Origin: Nilaparvata lugens
Lineage: Eukaryota; Arthropoda; Insecta; Hemiptera; Delphacidae
Assembly: GCF_014356525.2 (NCBI RefSeq)
Contig: NC_052514.1
Coordinates: 8,594,837-8,658,836 of the forward strand
Reading direction: 5' to 3'
DNA length: 64,000 nt
Shown piece by piece: positions 1 to 9,333 of this stretch; the first letter of the stretch is position 1, and each line of letters starts with the position of its first letter. The translations under genes and the position numbers were made by a program. Below the pieces are notes generated by a model that saw nothing but the letters and a program-made list of their open reading frames with translations, did no database searches and had not been told where the DNA came from.

Positions 1-110
1 TATTCTTTATTCATTCTTTTTTTACAATGAAGCACAGATCGGGAGAGAAAAACTAAGAATACCTTGTACTATTTCTCCCCCAAATTTAGGTAACAATAAA
101 AATCCAAATG
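1..110. repeat. Dispersed repeat Q, copy 1 (LINE/SINE 3'-end-like)
   Basis: The segment with gggagagaaaaactaag and ttgtactatttctc recurs at about 655-905, 10440-10700 and 11283-11560. Read on the minus strand it ends in an A/T-rich AATAAAT-like tail, so it is probably the 3' end of a retroelement inserted in minus orientation. Here it lies directly before the cuticle exon acceptor. Confidence 0.5.
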
Positions 111-146
111 AGGTTATGTCTTCTAGATTGTTTCTTTGCATTGCAG

Positions 147-236
147 TTGTACCCGAAATACGCTTTCAGCTACGGCGTGAACGACCCGCATACGGGAAAC
201 ATCAAGGACAAATACGAGGAACGCGACGGAGATAAG
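147..236 (+). CDS. RR-2 cuticle protein, internal exon (partial chitin-binding domain)
   Basis: This exon encodes 30 residues from LYPKYAFSYGVNDPHTG to EERDGDK. That is the first half of the Rebers-Riddiford RR-2 chitin-binding consensus of arthropod cuticular proteins, which bind chitin in the extracellular cuticle. The exon follows a pyrimidine-rich acceptor (TTTGCATTGCAG) and ends at AAG|GTACAA; it is phase 0 at both ends. The second half of the domain (the GxYxLxxPDG..R.VxY part) should lie in the next exon, but I could not find it downstream on this strand. Read through the donor, the frame stops after six more residues. The signal peptide and N-terminal region must lie to the left of the window. 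The gene is transcribed towards the oppositely oriented Rh50 gene. Confidence 0.8.
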
Positions 237-654
237 GTACAACTCCAGTTTATTCACTAAACTGAACGTTACAATCTCTTACAAATGCATAACATGCATT
301 TATAAAATAGCATTATAGTAGCCTACCCTTTTATTGAAATTAATATAAAATAATAGATTAAAAACACAAATTGAAACTACTATTTACAAGTAATACTACT
401 TATTATCTAAAAGCAATACTACGATTGACACCTATTTTAAAGATTGAACGAATATTAAGTGAAATATTATGGCAGCTTTAGTGTGATAGGTGACCTAGCT
501 TTAGATCGTTTTATTATTTTCTGAAATGATCTTAAATCGCTTTGGAATAACAAGCAAAACTGATGTAGATTGTTGCTTTATTGAGACAGACGATAGCAGT
601 ATGCCTTTGCGAGCACTGCTTCAAACCTCCAGCACTCACCCATTACTAGAGCTA
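237..654. other. Intronic or intergenic AT-rich sequence, nothing recognised
   Basis: I see no exon, RNA gene or element boundary. A 91-codon open frame overlapping 526-801 has no protein-like composition and runs into repeat Q. Confidence 0.4.
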
Positions 655-905
655 CCATATATATATATATATTATTTATCATTTTTACAAGGAAGCACTG
701 ATCGGGAGAGAAAAACTAAGGATACTCCTTATACTATTTCTCTTCCAAATTTAGATAACATTTCAAAAGTTCAAAATAGGGTTATGATTTCACTTTTCTA
801 AAATTTAGTTTTCACTCAAAAACTAAGAATTTAAAATTTTTACGGTTAAAAAACTGAATAAAAAGCAAAAAAATTACCCTCGAATCACCATTAATTGAAA
901 AATGT
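655..905. repeat. Dispersed repeat Q, copy 2, with short (AT)n
   Basis: This copy shares the gggagagaaaaactaag block and the following caaatttag, aaactaagaatt and tacggtt blocks with the copies at 10.4 and 11.3 kb. An (AT)n run at about 657-672 sits where the retroelement tail is expected if the unit is read on the minus strand. Confidence 0.55.
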
Positions 906-1201
906 TTGTGTAATTTTACAAAATTTAGAGCCAGAAAACACAACTAACTATTCAGCTCAGATGAACTTAATTAATCTCTCATAATATTCGTTCAATCTAG
1001 AAAAATGCCTCGTCAATCGTTTGATTTGTGACTAAACAAAGTTTCTCTTGTAATATCTCCCTCATATTGTGGTAGGCCTATCAATCTTTTCCAGTCTCAA
1101 ATGAAAAATGATTAGGCTACTACATGCTTTTTAAAAATAATTTCAATCAATTCAATTCATTTATCACTGTTATATGGTTTTATACTGGTATTTATTACTG
1201 G

Positions 1202-1560
1202 TTTGGTACAAGAGCTCATAATAAGCTTCCTGCACATTTAAAGGAGCTAGAAGTGGGTAATTTCAAGAGAGCCATAAAAACGATTTTAAGATAAATATGT
1301 CCATATAGGAAAGAGGGGTTTCTAATTTGAGGGTATTATGTGCTGTTTGTATGCTTGTGTTTGAATTTTTCGTTTCTTTGAATGTAAGTACTTTGTATTT
1401 ATCATGTTTAATTTATGACGATGCTATGCATTTGTACAAAAGTTTTCTGCAATAGAGAAAGCATGAATCTTGAACTGTTCAATCTTTCGCATCTTTTTCT
1501 ACATTCTCCTTTTCATTGTGGAATAAATTCCACTTTCTTATTGTGTATTTTGACTAAAGT
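1202..1560 (+). pseudogene. 5'-truncated LINE: ORF2 C-terminus and 3' UTR
   Basis: Positions 1202-1292 translate to YWFGTRAHNKLPAHLKEL, then ...FKRAIKTILR and a stop. This resembles the extreme C-terminus of jockey/CR1-like LINE reverse transcriptase ORFs (a KLP..IKEL..FK motif). About 270 bp of AT-rich 3' UTR-like sequence follows, with AATAAA near 1523 and a T/A-rich tail near 1570-1600. The rest of the ORF is absent, as expected for 5' truncation on insertion. Confidence 0.55.
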
Positions 1561-1761
1561 CGGATTGTTATTATATTATTAATTTATTTTATTTTATTGT
1601 AGGATATTTGACAACACAAATGCGCCTGATAGCGCTCCGTGTGGCATGACTGCTGGGCTCTGATTGACTCAAACTGATGGACTCAATCAGCGCTTTTAAT
1701 CTGTGCAACATTGGAACTCACAATCATCAACCTTCGGCAACCCTCGACATTATTAAGAATC

Positions 1762-2322
1762 TATAGTGAGGTCCACGTTATAATGGCAGTGGAGAAAGAT
1801 AGGAGAACAACGTTGCCGATCTTCGGTCTTGTTAATGCCTTCTATAAACGGTAGCTAATACACGTTTATCTATGTAATATTTAGGCTCAACTCACACTTA
1901 CGCAACTCAGGTCGAAAAGAGACTCAACTCTAGTAGAGAGCATGTGTTTTCAAATGGTGACAGTCGCGGAGACTAGAGTCGACTGGTCTGAGCCACACCA
2001 TTTGGAAACACATGCTCTCGACTAGAGTCGAGTCTCTTCTCGACCTGAATCGCGTGAGTGTGAGTTGAGCCTAATTGTTTATTCCCGTTTAAAATAATCA
2101 ATTATATTTTATTAAGCAAAAAATTATATTTTCCAATAATTTCAATATGAACTTTCATAATTAAGATAAAATATTTTGTTAATTATTAATTCTACATTGT
2201 TAAGAGACGATCTGGCAACAGAACAAAGCGAGACAGAGATAATGCTATCCGCTTTGTTGAATGATAGACAAGGATAGCAATACCATTGCTAATCAAACAC
2301 TGCCATTATAACGTGTACCTTA
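1762..2322. mobile_element. Long-TIR MITE, family D, copy 1 (carries a nested MITE)
   Basis: The left end reads tatagtgaggtccacgttat and the right end is a diverged reverse complement (ccattataacgtg). The same termini bound the copies at 14908, 32992, 36663 and 52614. No coding potential is seen. Family members share tgatagacaaggatagcaa near the right end. This copy and the 52.6-kb copy share an internal region lacking in the ~215-bp copies, so at least two size classes exist. Confidence 0.75.
1884..2071. mobile_element. Foldback MITE nested in MITE D
   Basis: The arms at 1884-1959 and 1996-2071 (ggctcaactcacac...) are near-perfect reverse complements around a 36-bp loop. It interrupts the D element, whose body resumes at about 2072, so it is the younger insertion. 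Confidence 0.85.
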
Positions 2323-3433
2323 CTGGAAGGAAATTTTGGCATGAAAAAATTGGTTCTGGACTTCTCTTATGTATCCAAACAATATATTAAAAAATCAGAA
2401 CTACAATATACAGGATTGGTGAATTTCAATGGCGGACCAAAATTTTGAAGTAGGTAACATAAAATTAGTTTTTCAATTCGAATAGGTCCGTCCCCCAATG
2501 AAACCTATCTTGTGAACATTATGGAAACAGCTCAATATTTATTTTGTAAGTGTGCGGTTTTCGCATTCATTTTCTCTTGAAGTTCTGTATCGAAATCATG
2601 TATCATATACCACCTTCCCATAAAAAATGAAGTTGGATTCAAAATGGCGGACCATAATTTTGTAGTAGCATAAAATTAGTTTTTCAATTCAAATAGGACC
2701 CCCAATGAAACCTACTGTCAAATTATCCTGTAAAAGCAATTTTTCAACTTTTGAAAATTTAAGCTGTTTCCATAATTTTCTTAAGATTTAAGCTGCATTT
2801 TTCAACTATTCTAATAGAAATTCAGTAAAACATGGAAACTACTCAACAATCAATTTTACAATTCATTGAATAAAATTCTCATTGTATTTTTGTGTGATGT
2901 GAATAAATTGAATTGATTACTACTGCGAAAACTATACAACTACTTCTGAGTAAACTAAAAGTGTCAGTTACTAAATTTCAAGAGTTAGTTATTTACATTC
3001 AATTTAATACAAATTTAGTTAACTGTTAGACCCTCTAAACCATTACTAATAGCCTACCAAAACAATAAAGAGTGTGGCTCTTTATTCTATGCTAATATCA
3101 ATATACAGAAGTATTCTGTTATAAGCGAATAAAAGTGTAGTTAGTTGTATTCTAGGATATCCGTTGAAGTCTAAGATCCTTTACTTACATTTTGCTGATT
3201 TGAAATAGAATCTTCATAAGGAATAATAATCATCAAAGACGATCAGTACCCTGAAAAAATAATGTAAACAAACCAATAACTTATGGAAGTTCTAGACGTT
3301 TAATTTTATTTCACAGACGAATAGAGAATGACATTTTAGTTCATTGTTTATTTGGATATTTTATTCCTATTTGTTGTACTGTGATATTCATTTTAGTATC
3401 AAAGAAAGAGCAATATATTGAAACATTATTCTA
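2323..3433. other. AT-rich intergenic stretch with a 75-bp direct repeat
   Basis: I see no gene. A block starting atggcggaccaaaattttg at about 2431 recurs at about 2644 and runs through ccaatgaaacctat in both copies, with a few gaps. A short LINE-like tail (gaataaattgaattgatt) lies near 2900. Confidence 0.5.
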
Positions 3434-3650
3434 AAGTTGCGTTCACACCAAAGTTATTAACAAAATGTTATAGATTCTATCAATGTCTCAACATTCTGTA
3501 TTCTAGGTACCTTTGATTCTATTAGATTGAACGGAACTTGACAAACACATATGTTCATCATGTATATGATAAGTTATGTTAAATCTAATAGAATCTATAA
3601 AGATTAAGTTATTAACATTTTGTTAATAACTTTGGTGTAAACGCAGCTTG
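3434..3650. mobile_element. Foldback MITE, family B, copy 1
   Basis: The termini are agttgcgttcacaccaaagt and the reverse complement of actttggtgtaaacgcagct. The inner arm contains attctattagatt and its complement. Related copies lie at 13204-13408 and 40343-40533. Confidence 0.8.
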
Positions 3651-4179
3651 AATCTACTAGTGATGTTGAAATATTCAACAATGTATTACTATAATTGTAT
3701 ATTACAATTTTTGAGAGTAATTTGGATTTATTTTACTATTCTTAGGTTCTATAGTTTCAATTTCAAATACTGCTAGTGTTATTGCATAATAATTTATATT
3801 GTTTATTATTGTCTGCTTTGTAGGACACTGATGAATTGTGAAATGAATCTGTTATTTTTCTCAAAAAATCCAGTTTACTCAGCTATTAGTTAGTTACTGT
3901 TGTTGGTGAGATATAGTAGTATTTTTATCCATGATGAAACTCTCGAATGCTGTCTAGCGATATCACATTATGTTATCTAGGAACATGTATGAAATATTTC
4001 TATAAATAAATTCTTGATATTCCTAGACAGCATTCCAGTATTTCATTAGTTATTAGCATTCATTCAATATTTAACCAGTGATCTATAGCCAGTTCCTTCA
4101 AATATTTATGAATTAATAATTTAGTTATTGAATAGTAGTGGACCATCCATTAACATCTGTGTAATACTATACAGACTTT
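3651..4179. other. AT-rich sequence, nothing recognised
   Basis: I see no exon or RNA. A pair of imperfect complements (tgctgtctag near 3949 and ctagacagca near 4024) suggests a short foldback of about 90 bp. Confidence 0.35.
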
Positions 4180-4331
4180 GTGCCGGCTCCACAAAAGCCG
4201 GTTAAATTTTAACCATGATTAATTCCATGAGAACCAATCAGAAAAGTCATCTTATCAATAAGACCTTCTCTTATTGGTTCTCGTGAAATTAATCACGATT
4301 AAAATTTAACCGGCTTTTGTGCAACCGGCAC
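4180..4331. mobile_element. Foldback MITE, family C, with 9-bp target duplication
   Basis: The terminal inverted repeat GTGCCGG and the inner arm caaaagccggttaaatttta pair with the right half. The element is flanked by acagacttt at 4171-4179 and 4332-4340, a perfect 9-bp target site duplication. A 9-bp duplication is typical of Mutator-like elements. Related copies lie at 8486, 50670 and 52152. Confidence 0.85.
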
Positions 4332-4548
4332 ACAGACTTTGCGTCTTATTTTGAAGATGAAATTATAAAACAAGATTTCATTGATATTGTAGATGATAGC
4401 TACTGTATTCATATTGCATAATTCTTGATATTATCGCAAACGGTTACTTTCAAGACAATTAATTTTAATAATCAAAACTATACGACAGTTTTAGTTCCAA
4501 ATCTTCATTCATTCCTTATCTAAATTTAAATATATATAAATATATGTA

Positions 4549-4793
4549 AACAATTTGGGAGAGGAATAGCACAAGGATATCTTATTTTTTTCTCCCTATC
4601 ATTTTGATGATGTAGGTACTTATTGTATGAATCAATAAAGAATCACTTTATGCTGAGTATTAGACAATATTGTTCAATTCCAATCGAGGGGGCAATTCCT
4701 AATTCTATTCTTCATTGATTCGTACAATAAGTAGCCTACATCATCAAACTGATAGGGAGAGAAAAAAATAAGGTAACCTTGTGCTATTCCCAA
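4549..4793. repeat. Inverted repeat of two repeat-Q-like ends
   Basis: The arms at about 4549-4649 and 4693-4793 are imperfect reverse complements containing gatgatgtag and ctccctatca. Their outer ends resemble the repeat Q block (gggagag...ttgtgctatt). This looks like two retroelement 3' ends in opposite orientations or one foldback. Confidence 0.6.
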
Positions 4794-5437
4794 TTGATTC
4801 AGATTGGAGAATTGATTATTGTTATTTAGTTTATTTTATGAAATCTTGGATTATTTATGTAATTTGATTTGTGAAGAGGAGATTATGTGTATATTTTTAC
4901 TCACCATTAAATTATTTTGACTATTAAATTTGTAGAAATTGTTCTTTTGTAGTATTATACCAGGACACCACAATACTGGTTGTTATATAACCGTTCAAAT
5001 AAACCGTCGAAAATGGACCACAACATAACGTGTAGAATAATATGATTTCACCAATGCATCATCACCAGGATATTGCAAAATTCAGTGCAATATATTCAGT
5101 TATTTGGTGTATTACTAACATAATGTGGAAGAATAGTTAATTTCACAATAATTCAATGCATTATCACCAGGATATTGCAAAATTCAGTGCAATATTCAGT
5201 TATTTGATGTATTTCATGCAAAAAATTAGACATACACACTCGTTGAACATATTTTTATAAGAACACATCCTTCGTAATAAACATTTAATCCTTCATTTTG
5301 TCCCCTTGAGGGACATGTTTTAAAGTACATTAGCAGTATATATGTACCATATAGATCACTGAGGCAACCCCTACAGATTCCATGGAAGTGGTGATATCTA
5401 TTCAAATTCCCACCGAAACTGTTTTTTCTTTGTGACC
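4772..5437 (-). repeat. Downstream copy of a ~665-bp duplication (Rh50 3' UTR region)
   Basis: This segment matches 5713-6370 with few differences, from ggtaacctt through ccgaaactgttttttctt. It lies just after the Rh50 stop codon on the minus strand, so its right part is probably Rh50 3' UTR. AATAAA-type signals on the minus strand occur near 4831-4836 and could serve polyadenylation. A 70-residue open frame shared by both copies has no recognisable domain. Confidence 0.7.
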
Positions 5438-5468
5438 ACACTGAAGTTTAAGGTTATTAATATTTAGT

Positions 5469-5662
5469 TTAGCACTTTTCCTCAACCACTTTGGTATCAG
5501 AAGGCTCGTGAACTTTTATTATAGTCGACTCCGTTTTTTCGGGCACATTTTTTTCTGTCGACTCATCACTTTCATTGGGGATTTCCCAGTGCAGAGCATC
5601 CTCAAAGAAAGAGTCCTCAGGTACAGATCCGGTGGCTGGTGATGAAAGGTTTATTATTGTAC
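5469..5662 (-). CDS. Rh50: Rh-family ammonium channel, last coding exon
   Basis: The minus-strand acceptor is TTTCAG|GTACAATAATAAAC at 5663/5662. The exon enters in phase 1 (completing a Gly codon), encodes 63 residues and stops with TAA at 5469-5471. It begins with the end of the last membrane helix (TIINL), then PEDSFFEDALHWEIP, which matches the family motif found just after the final helix of Rh channels. The remainder is an acidic, Glu/Ser-rich cytosolic tail ending VVEEKC. Its neighbour in the transcript is the exon at 15464-15645, 9.8 kb upstream. Copies of the 3' UTR segment lie on both sides of this exon. Confidence 0.9.
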
Positions 5663-5712
5663 CTGAAATGGAAAAATATATTAGTGGATATTTGAAGAGA
5701 AACCAAGAATAA

Positions 5713-6370
5713 TGGTAACCTTGCACATTGATTCAGATTGGAGAATTGATTATGTGTTATAGTGTTTATTTTATGAAATCTTGGATTATTTATGTAATTT
5801 GATTTGTGAAGAGGAGATTATGTGTATATTTTTACTCACCATTAAATTATTTTGACTATTAAATTTGTAGAAATTGTTCTTTTGTAGTATTATACCAGGA
5901 CACCACAATACTGGTTGTTATATAACCGTTCAAATAAACCGTCGAAAATGGACCACAACATAACGTGTAGAATAATATGATTTCACCAATGCATCATCAC
6001 CAGGATATTGCAAAATTCAGTGCAATATATTCAGTTATTTGGTGTATTACTAACATAATGTGGAAGAATAGTTAATTTCACATAATTCAATGCATTATCA
6101 CCAGGATATTGCAAAATTCAGTGCAATATTCAGTTATTTGATGTATTTCATGCAAAAAATTAGACATACACACTCGTTGAACATATTTTTATAAGAACAC
6201 ATCCTTCGTAATAAACATTTAATCCTTCATTTTGTCCCCTTGAGGGACATGTTTTAAAGTACATTAGCAGTATATATGTACCATATAGATCACTGAGGCA
6301 ACCCCTACAGATTCCATGGAAGTGGTGATATCTATTCAAATTCCCACCGAAACTGTTTTTTCTTAGTGAC
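5713..6370 (-). repeat. Upstream (intronic) copy of the Rh50 3' UTR duplication
   Basis: This is the second copy of 4772-5437, separated from it by about 275 bp that hold the last Rh50 exon. It sits in the last intron. The similarity ends at about 6370 (cttagtgac), before any coding sequence, so the exon itself was not duplicated. Confidence 0.75.
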
Positions 6371-6407
6371 AATGGTCATTTTTCTATTTGGTTTTTCGAT
6401 TTTTTTA

Positions 6408-6557
6408 TGTGGTTATTTGAAACCTCTGGTTTATGTCGATCGACCACGGACCATAGCACACCTCAAGAACAACATTCGCGACGCCATTGCCAACATACCG
6501 ATTGATATACAACAACGAAAAATATTGTATTGCAATAAAAACCAATCTGTAACTTAA
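6408..6557 (+). pseudogene. C-terminal fragment of a Tc1/mariner-type transposase
   Basis: The frame reads GYLKPLVYVDRPRTI then AHLKNNIRDAIANIPIDI. This is the familiar C-terminal segment of insect DDE transposases of the Tc1/mariner superfamily (a short segment after the last catalytic residue with L..LVY..RP.TI..LK..I...I..I). The catalytic core upstream is missing and the frame changes character soon after, so this is a dead remnant. It starts within 40 bp of the end of the 3' UTR duplication, in the last Rh50 intron. Confidence 0.6.
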
Positions 6558-6764
6558 TTGCAATCTATATTTTTCAAACTATTTCCGAAATTAATTAATA
6601 TTTTTTGTTATTTTTCTTTAATTAATTGTGTTGCAATTAATAAAAACCAATACCGTTGTAATTGCAAACTTACTCAATAGTATCACAAATTTGTGTTCAA
6701 ATAAATTGATTGATTTAGAATTTATTGATGATGACTTCTTTAGCAACCCTTCAATCTTCAATAT
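6558..6764. other. AT-rich intron sequence
   Basis: Nothing recognised apart from aattaattg-type runs. Confidence 0.35.
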
Positions 6765-6767
6765 ATT

Positions 6768-7465
6768 AAATAGAGAATGCATTTATTCAAATGCTAATAA
6801 TATTAATTATTATTAAACGAAAATCCTAAATAAATGCTGCAAATCAACCCGAAGACCTCTGCTACTGCAGACATTGACAACAGGGTTAACAGCTAGATGG
6901 AAATTCGATGAGAACTACTATCCAAAAATAGTTGCCAGCCGGGAATCGAACCCGGTACCTCCCAATGCTAGTCAGGTATGCTTGCCTTACACCAAACTGA
7001 CAATCTCTGGATAGCAGCGCACATTTTATACAAAGCCACAGCGGCCAACCAGTTACAGATGGAATTAAATAGAGAATGCATTTATTCAAATGCTAATTAA
7101 TATATAATTATATTTAACGAAAATCCTAAATAAATTTTCGATTCTTATTTAGGATTTTCGTTAAATAATAATTATATATTAATTAGCATTTGAATAAAGG
7201 ATTCTCTATTTAATTCCATCTGTAAATGGTTGGCCGCTGTGGCTTTGTATAAAATGTGCGCTGCTATCCAGAGATTGTCAGTTTGGTGTAAGGGCAAGCA
7301 TACCTGACTGCAATTGGGAGGTACCGGGTTCGATTCCGGGCTGGCAACTAATTTTGGATAGTAGTTCTCATCGAATTTCCATCTAGCTGTTAACCCTGTT
7401 GTCAATGTCTGCAGTAGCAGAGGTCTTCGGGGTGATTTGCGATTATTTAGGATTTTCGTTAAAAA
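6768..7465. repeat. Palindromic pair of tRNA-derived (SINE-like) elements
   Basis: Two ~300-bp arms mirror each other around about 7141. The motif taacgaaaatcctaaataaa occurs forward near 6816 and 7113 and inverted near 7147 and 7443. Each arm holds a tRNA-like block; on the plus strand of the right arm, cagtttggtgtaagg...ggtaccgggttcgattccgg (7278-7342) carries a good B box (GGTTCGATTCC). A diverged relative lacking the tRNA part lies at 41617-41930. Confidence 0.7.
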
Positions 7466-7604
7466 TAATTCAATATATTATTAATAATAATAATTTATGA
7501 TATTGATTCAAACCTTCTTGCGCTTATTTCGTATTATTTGAAGAATTTATTAATACTCTAGTTTTAATGTTTAAAAAATAGTGGCTTCTCCAGAAACTTT
7601 CTTT

Positions 7605-8470
7605 AAAATACTCTTTTTACTTTCCTTGTCCTATTACCATAGGTAAGGAAAGTATTGCTTTCCGAAAAAAATTAAGTAACCCAATTTCTAAATTTCTATA
7701 CGTTTCAAGGTCCCCTGAGTCCAAAAAAGTGGTTTTTGGGTATGGTCTGTGTGTGTGTGTGGGTGTGTGTGTGTGGTGTGTGGTGTGTGTGGTGTGTGTG
7801 TGTATGTGCGTCTGTGTACCGGTACACGATATCCCATCTCCCAATTAACGGAATGACTTGAAATTTGGAACTGAAGGTCCTTACAATATAAGGATCCGAC
7901 ACGAACAATTTCGATCAAATGCAATTCAAGATGGAGGCTAGAATGGCGAAAATGTTGTCAAAAACAGTGTTTTTCGCGATTTTCTCGAAAACGGCTCCAA
8001 CGATTCTGATCAAATTCATACCCAGAATAGTTATTGATAAGTTCTATCAACTGCCACAAGTCCCATATCTGTAAAAATTTCAGGAGCTCCGCCCCATCTA
8101 TGCAAAGTTTGATTTTAGGTTCCCAATTATCAGGCTCCAGATACATTAAAAAAAAAAAAAAATTAAGTGGTAAAGATTCAGCATGATAATCTCTACAATT
8201 TATGTTCAGTAACATCTTCACCTAAAATTGAAAATAAGCTCGAAATTCAAGAAAATATGATTGTTCAATTGCAAACTATTGGCAAATGTTGATTCTATTA
8301 AATCATTCACTATGAAGAGATATCAGACTTCGTGTGTCTCCAGCGTTATTGACCTGTCACCAGCTGACTCAGATCTTTGAATAGTAGACTTGTGATGCGC
8401 GGGAACACTAGCGTCGGGTGATCAATTTTCATAACGGCAAGAAAAGTTGTGTGAGTGCGCCACACCAGAT
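7605..8470. mobile_element. Repeat E, copy a (~870 bp, short TIR, GT-rich)
   Basis: It is related to 17131-17952, 18373-19150 and (inverted) 38812-39692. One end reads actttccttgtcctattacc followed by a local hairpin (aggtaaggaaagt); the other reads cggcaagaaaagttgtgtg. The two ends share an inverted ACTTTCCTTGCC-like motif. There is no conserved open frame, so it is non-autonomous. Confidence 0.75.
7744..7803. repeat. (GT)n microsatellite inside repeat E
   Basis: An interrupted run of GT dinucleotides. The three overlapping Thr/His-rich open frames on the opposite strand come only from this repeat. Confidence 0.9.
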
Positions 8471-8485
8471 TTTTATGGTAGACAT

Positions 8486-8593
8486 AGACCAAGTTGTACA
8501 AAAGCCGGTTAAATTTTAACCGTGATTAATATCACGAGAACCAGAGAAGACCTTTTTTATAATTAATCAAGATTAAAATTTAACCGGCACATA
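8486..8593. mobile_element. MITE family C, shortened copy
   Basis: The arm caaaagccggttaaatttta and its complement ttaaaatttaaccgg flank a short, partly deleted centre. Confidence 0.7.
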
Positions 8594-8654
8594 GTGAGAT
8601 ACTTGTAGTTTTAGTGAGGTTCATTTTATTTGACAGAGTGCAGATAATAGGTAT

Positions 8655-8842
8655 GCTATACCACTACAACCGTAAATAAATCCGTAGTGCATTCGTGTGA
8701 CGTCAGCACAGATAGGGCTCCTACACCAAAAAAATTCGTTGATTTCATCTGATCTATATCAGCTAATGTTTTTATTGGTGTAGGAGCCCTACCTGTAATG
8801 ACGTCACCAGAAGAATTATGGCTTTGTTTACGGAGGTAGTGG
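8655..8842. mobile_element. Foldback MITE (ccactac... family)
   Basis: The outer arms ccactacaaccgtaaa and tttacggaggtagtgg pair, as do tagggctcctacacc and ggtgtaggagcccta. The loop is about 50 bp. The 76-codon frame across it is a by-product. Confidence 0.75.
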
Positions 8843-9130
8843 CTATACCCTGACCTTGGTGATGTCAAATTTTGTGAATCGTTCACTATTATTCTTTCTT
8901 GATGAGAAACGGATAAATCTTCAAGACTAAAAACTATTTTACTGTCAACTATTTACATTTTCGTCAACATCGTTTTGATAGTGAAAATAATTTAAGTTAG
9001 GGAGGCCTATTAGTACCGCATTAAACTTACGACTGTAGAATATTTTTGAAATTTTATTGCAATCAATACACAAAAAGTAAATACTATCCACTTCACAAAA
9101 AATATCAATCTTTTTTCAAACGTATGGATT

Positions 9131-9288
9131 AAGCTGGATTCGCACACCACAAGTGAAAGTGACAATATAATTCCCATAAGTTATAATGGGATTATTCATA
9201 TTGATTCGCCGTACTGAATGTGCATATAAGAAACTATGGGAATTATATTTTCACTGTCACTACTCTTATGTGCGAATCCAGCTTGAAA
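9131..9288. mobile_element. Foldback MITE (ttaagctggattcgcac family)
   Basis: The termini aagctggattcgcac and gtgcgaatccagctt are inverted. The inner arm aattcccataagttata pairs with a diverged copy near 9235. Confidence 0.8.
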
Positions 9289-9333
9289 ACAGCTTGTAAT
9301 TGCGAGCTATAAGATCAACAATTCTATAGGATC

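Noticed and set aside
1605..1660. Next exon of the cuticle gene after an acceptor-like TTTTATTGTAG
   Set aside because: In the required phase it reads Asp-Ile-stop and bears no RR-2 resemblance.
6938..7010. A functional tRNA gene
   Set aside because: There is a good B box but the cloverleaf arms are imperfect and the block is part of a repeated palindromic element.
7617..7924. Overlapping Thr/His-rich open frames
   Set aside because: They are translations of the (GT)n/(CA)n tract in repeat E; similar frames recur in the other E copies.
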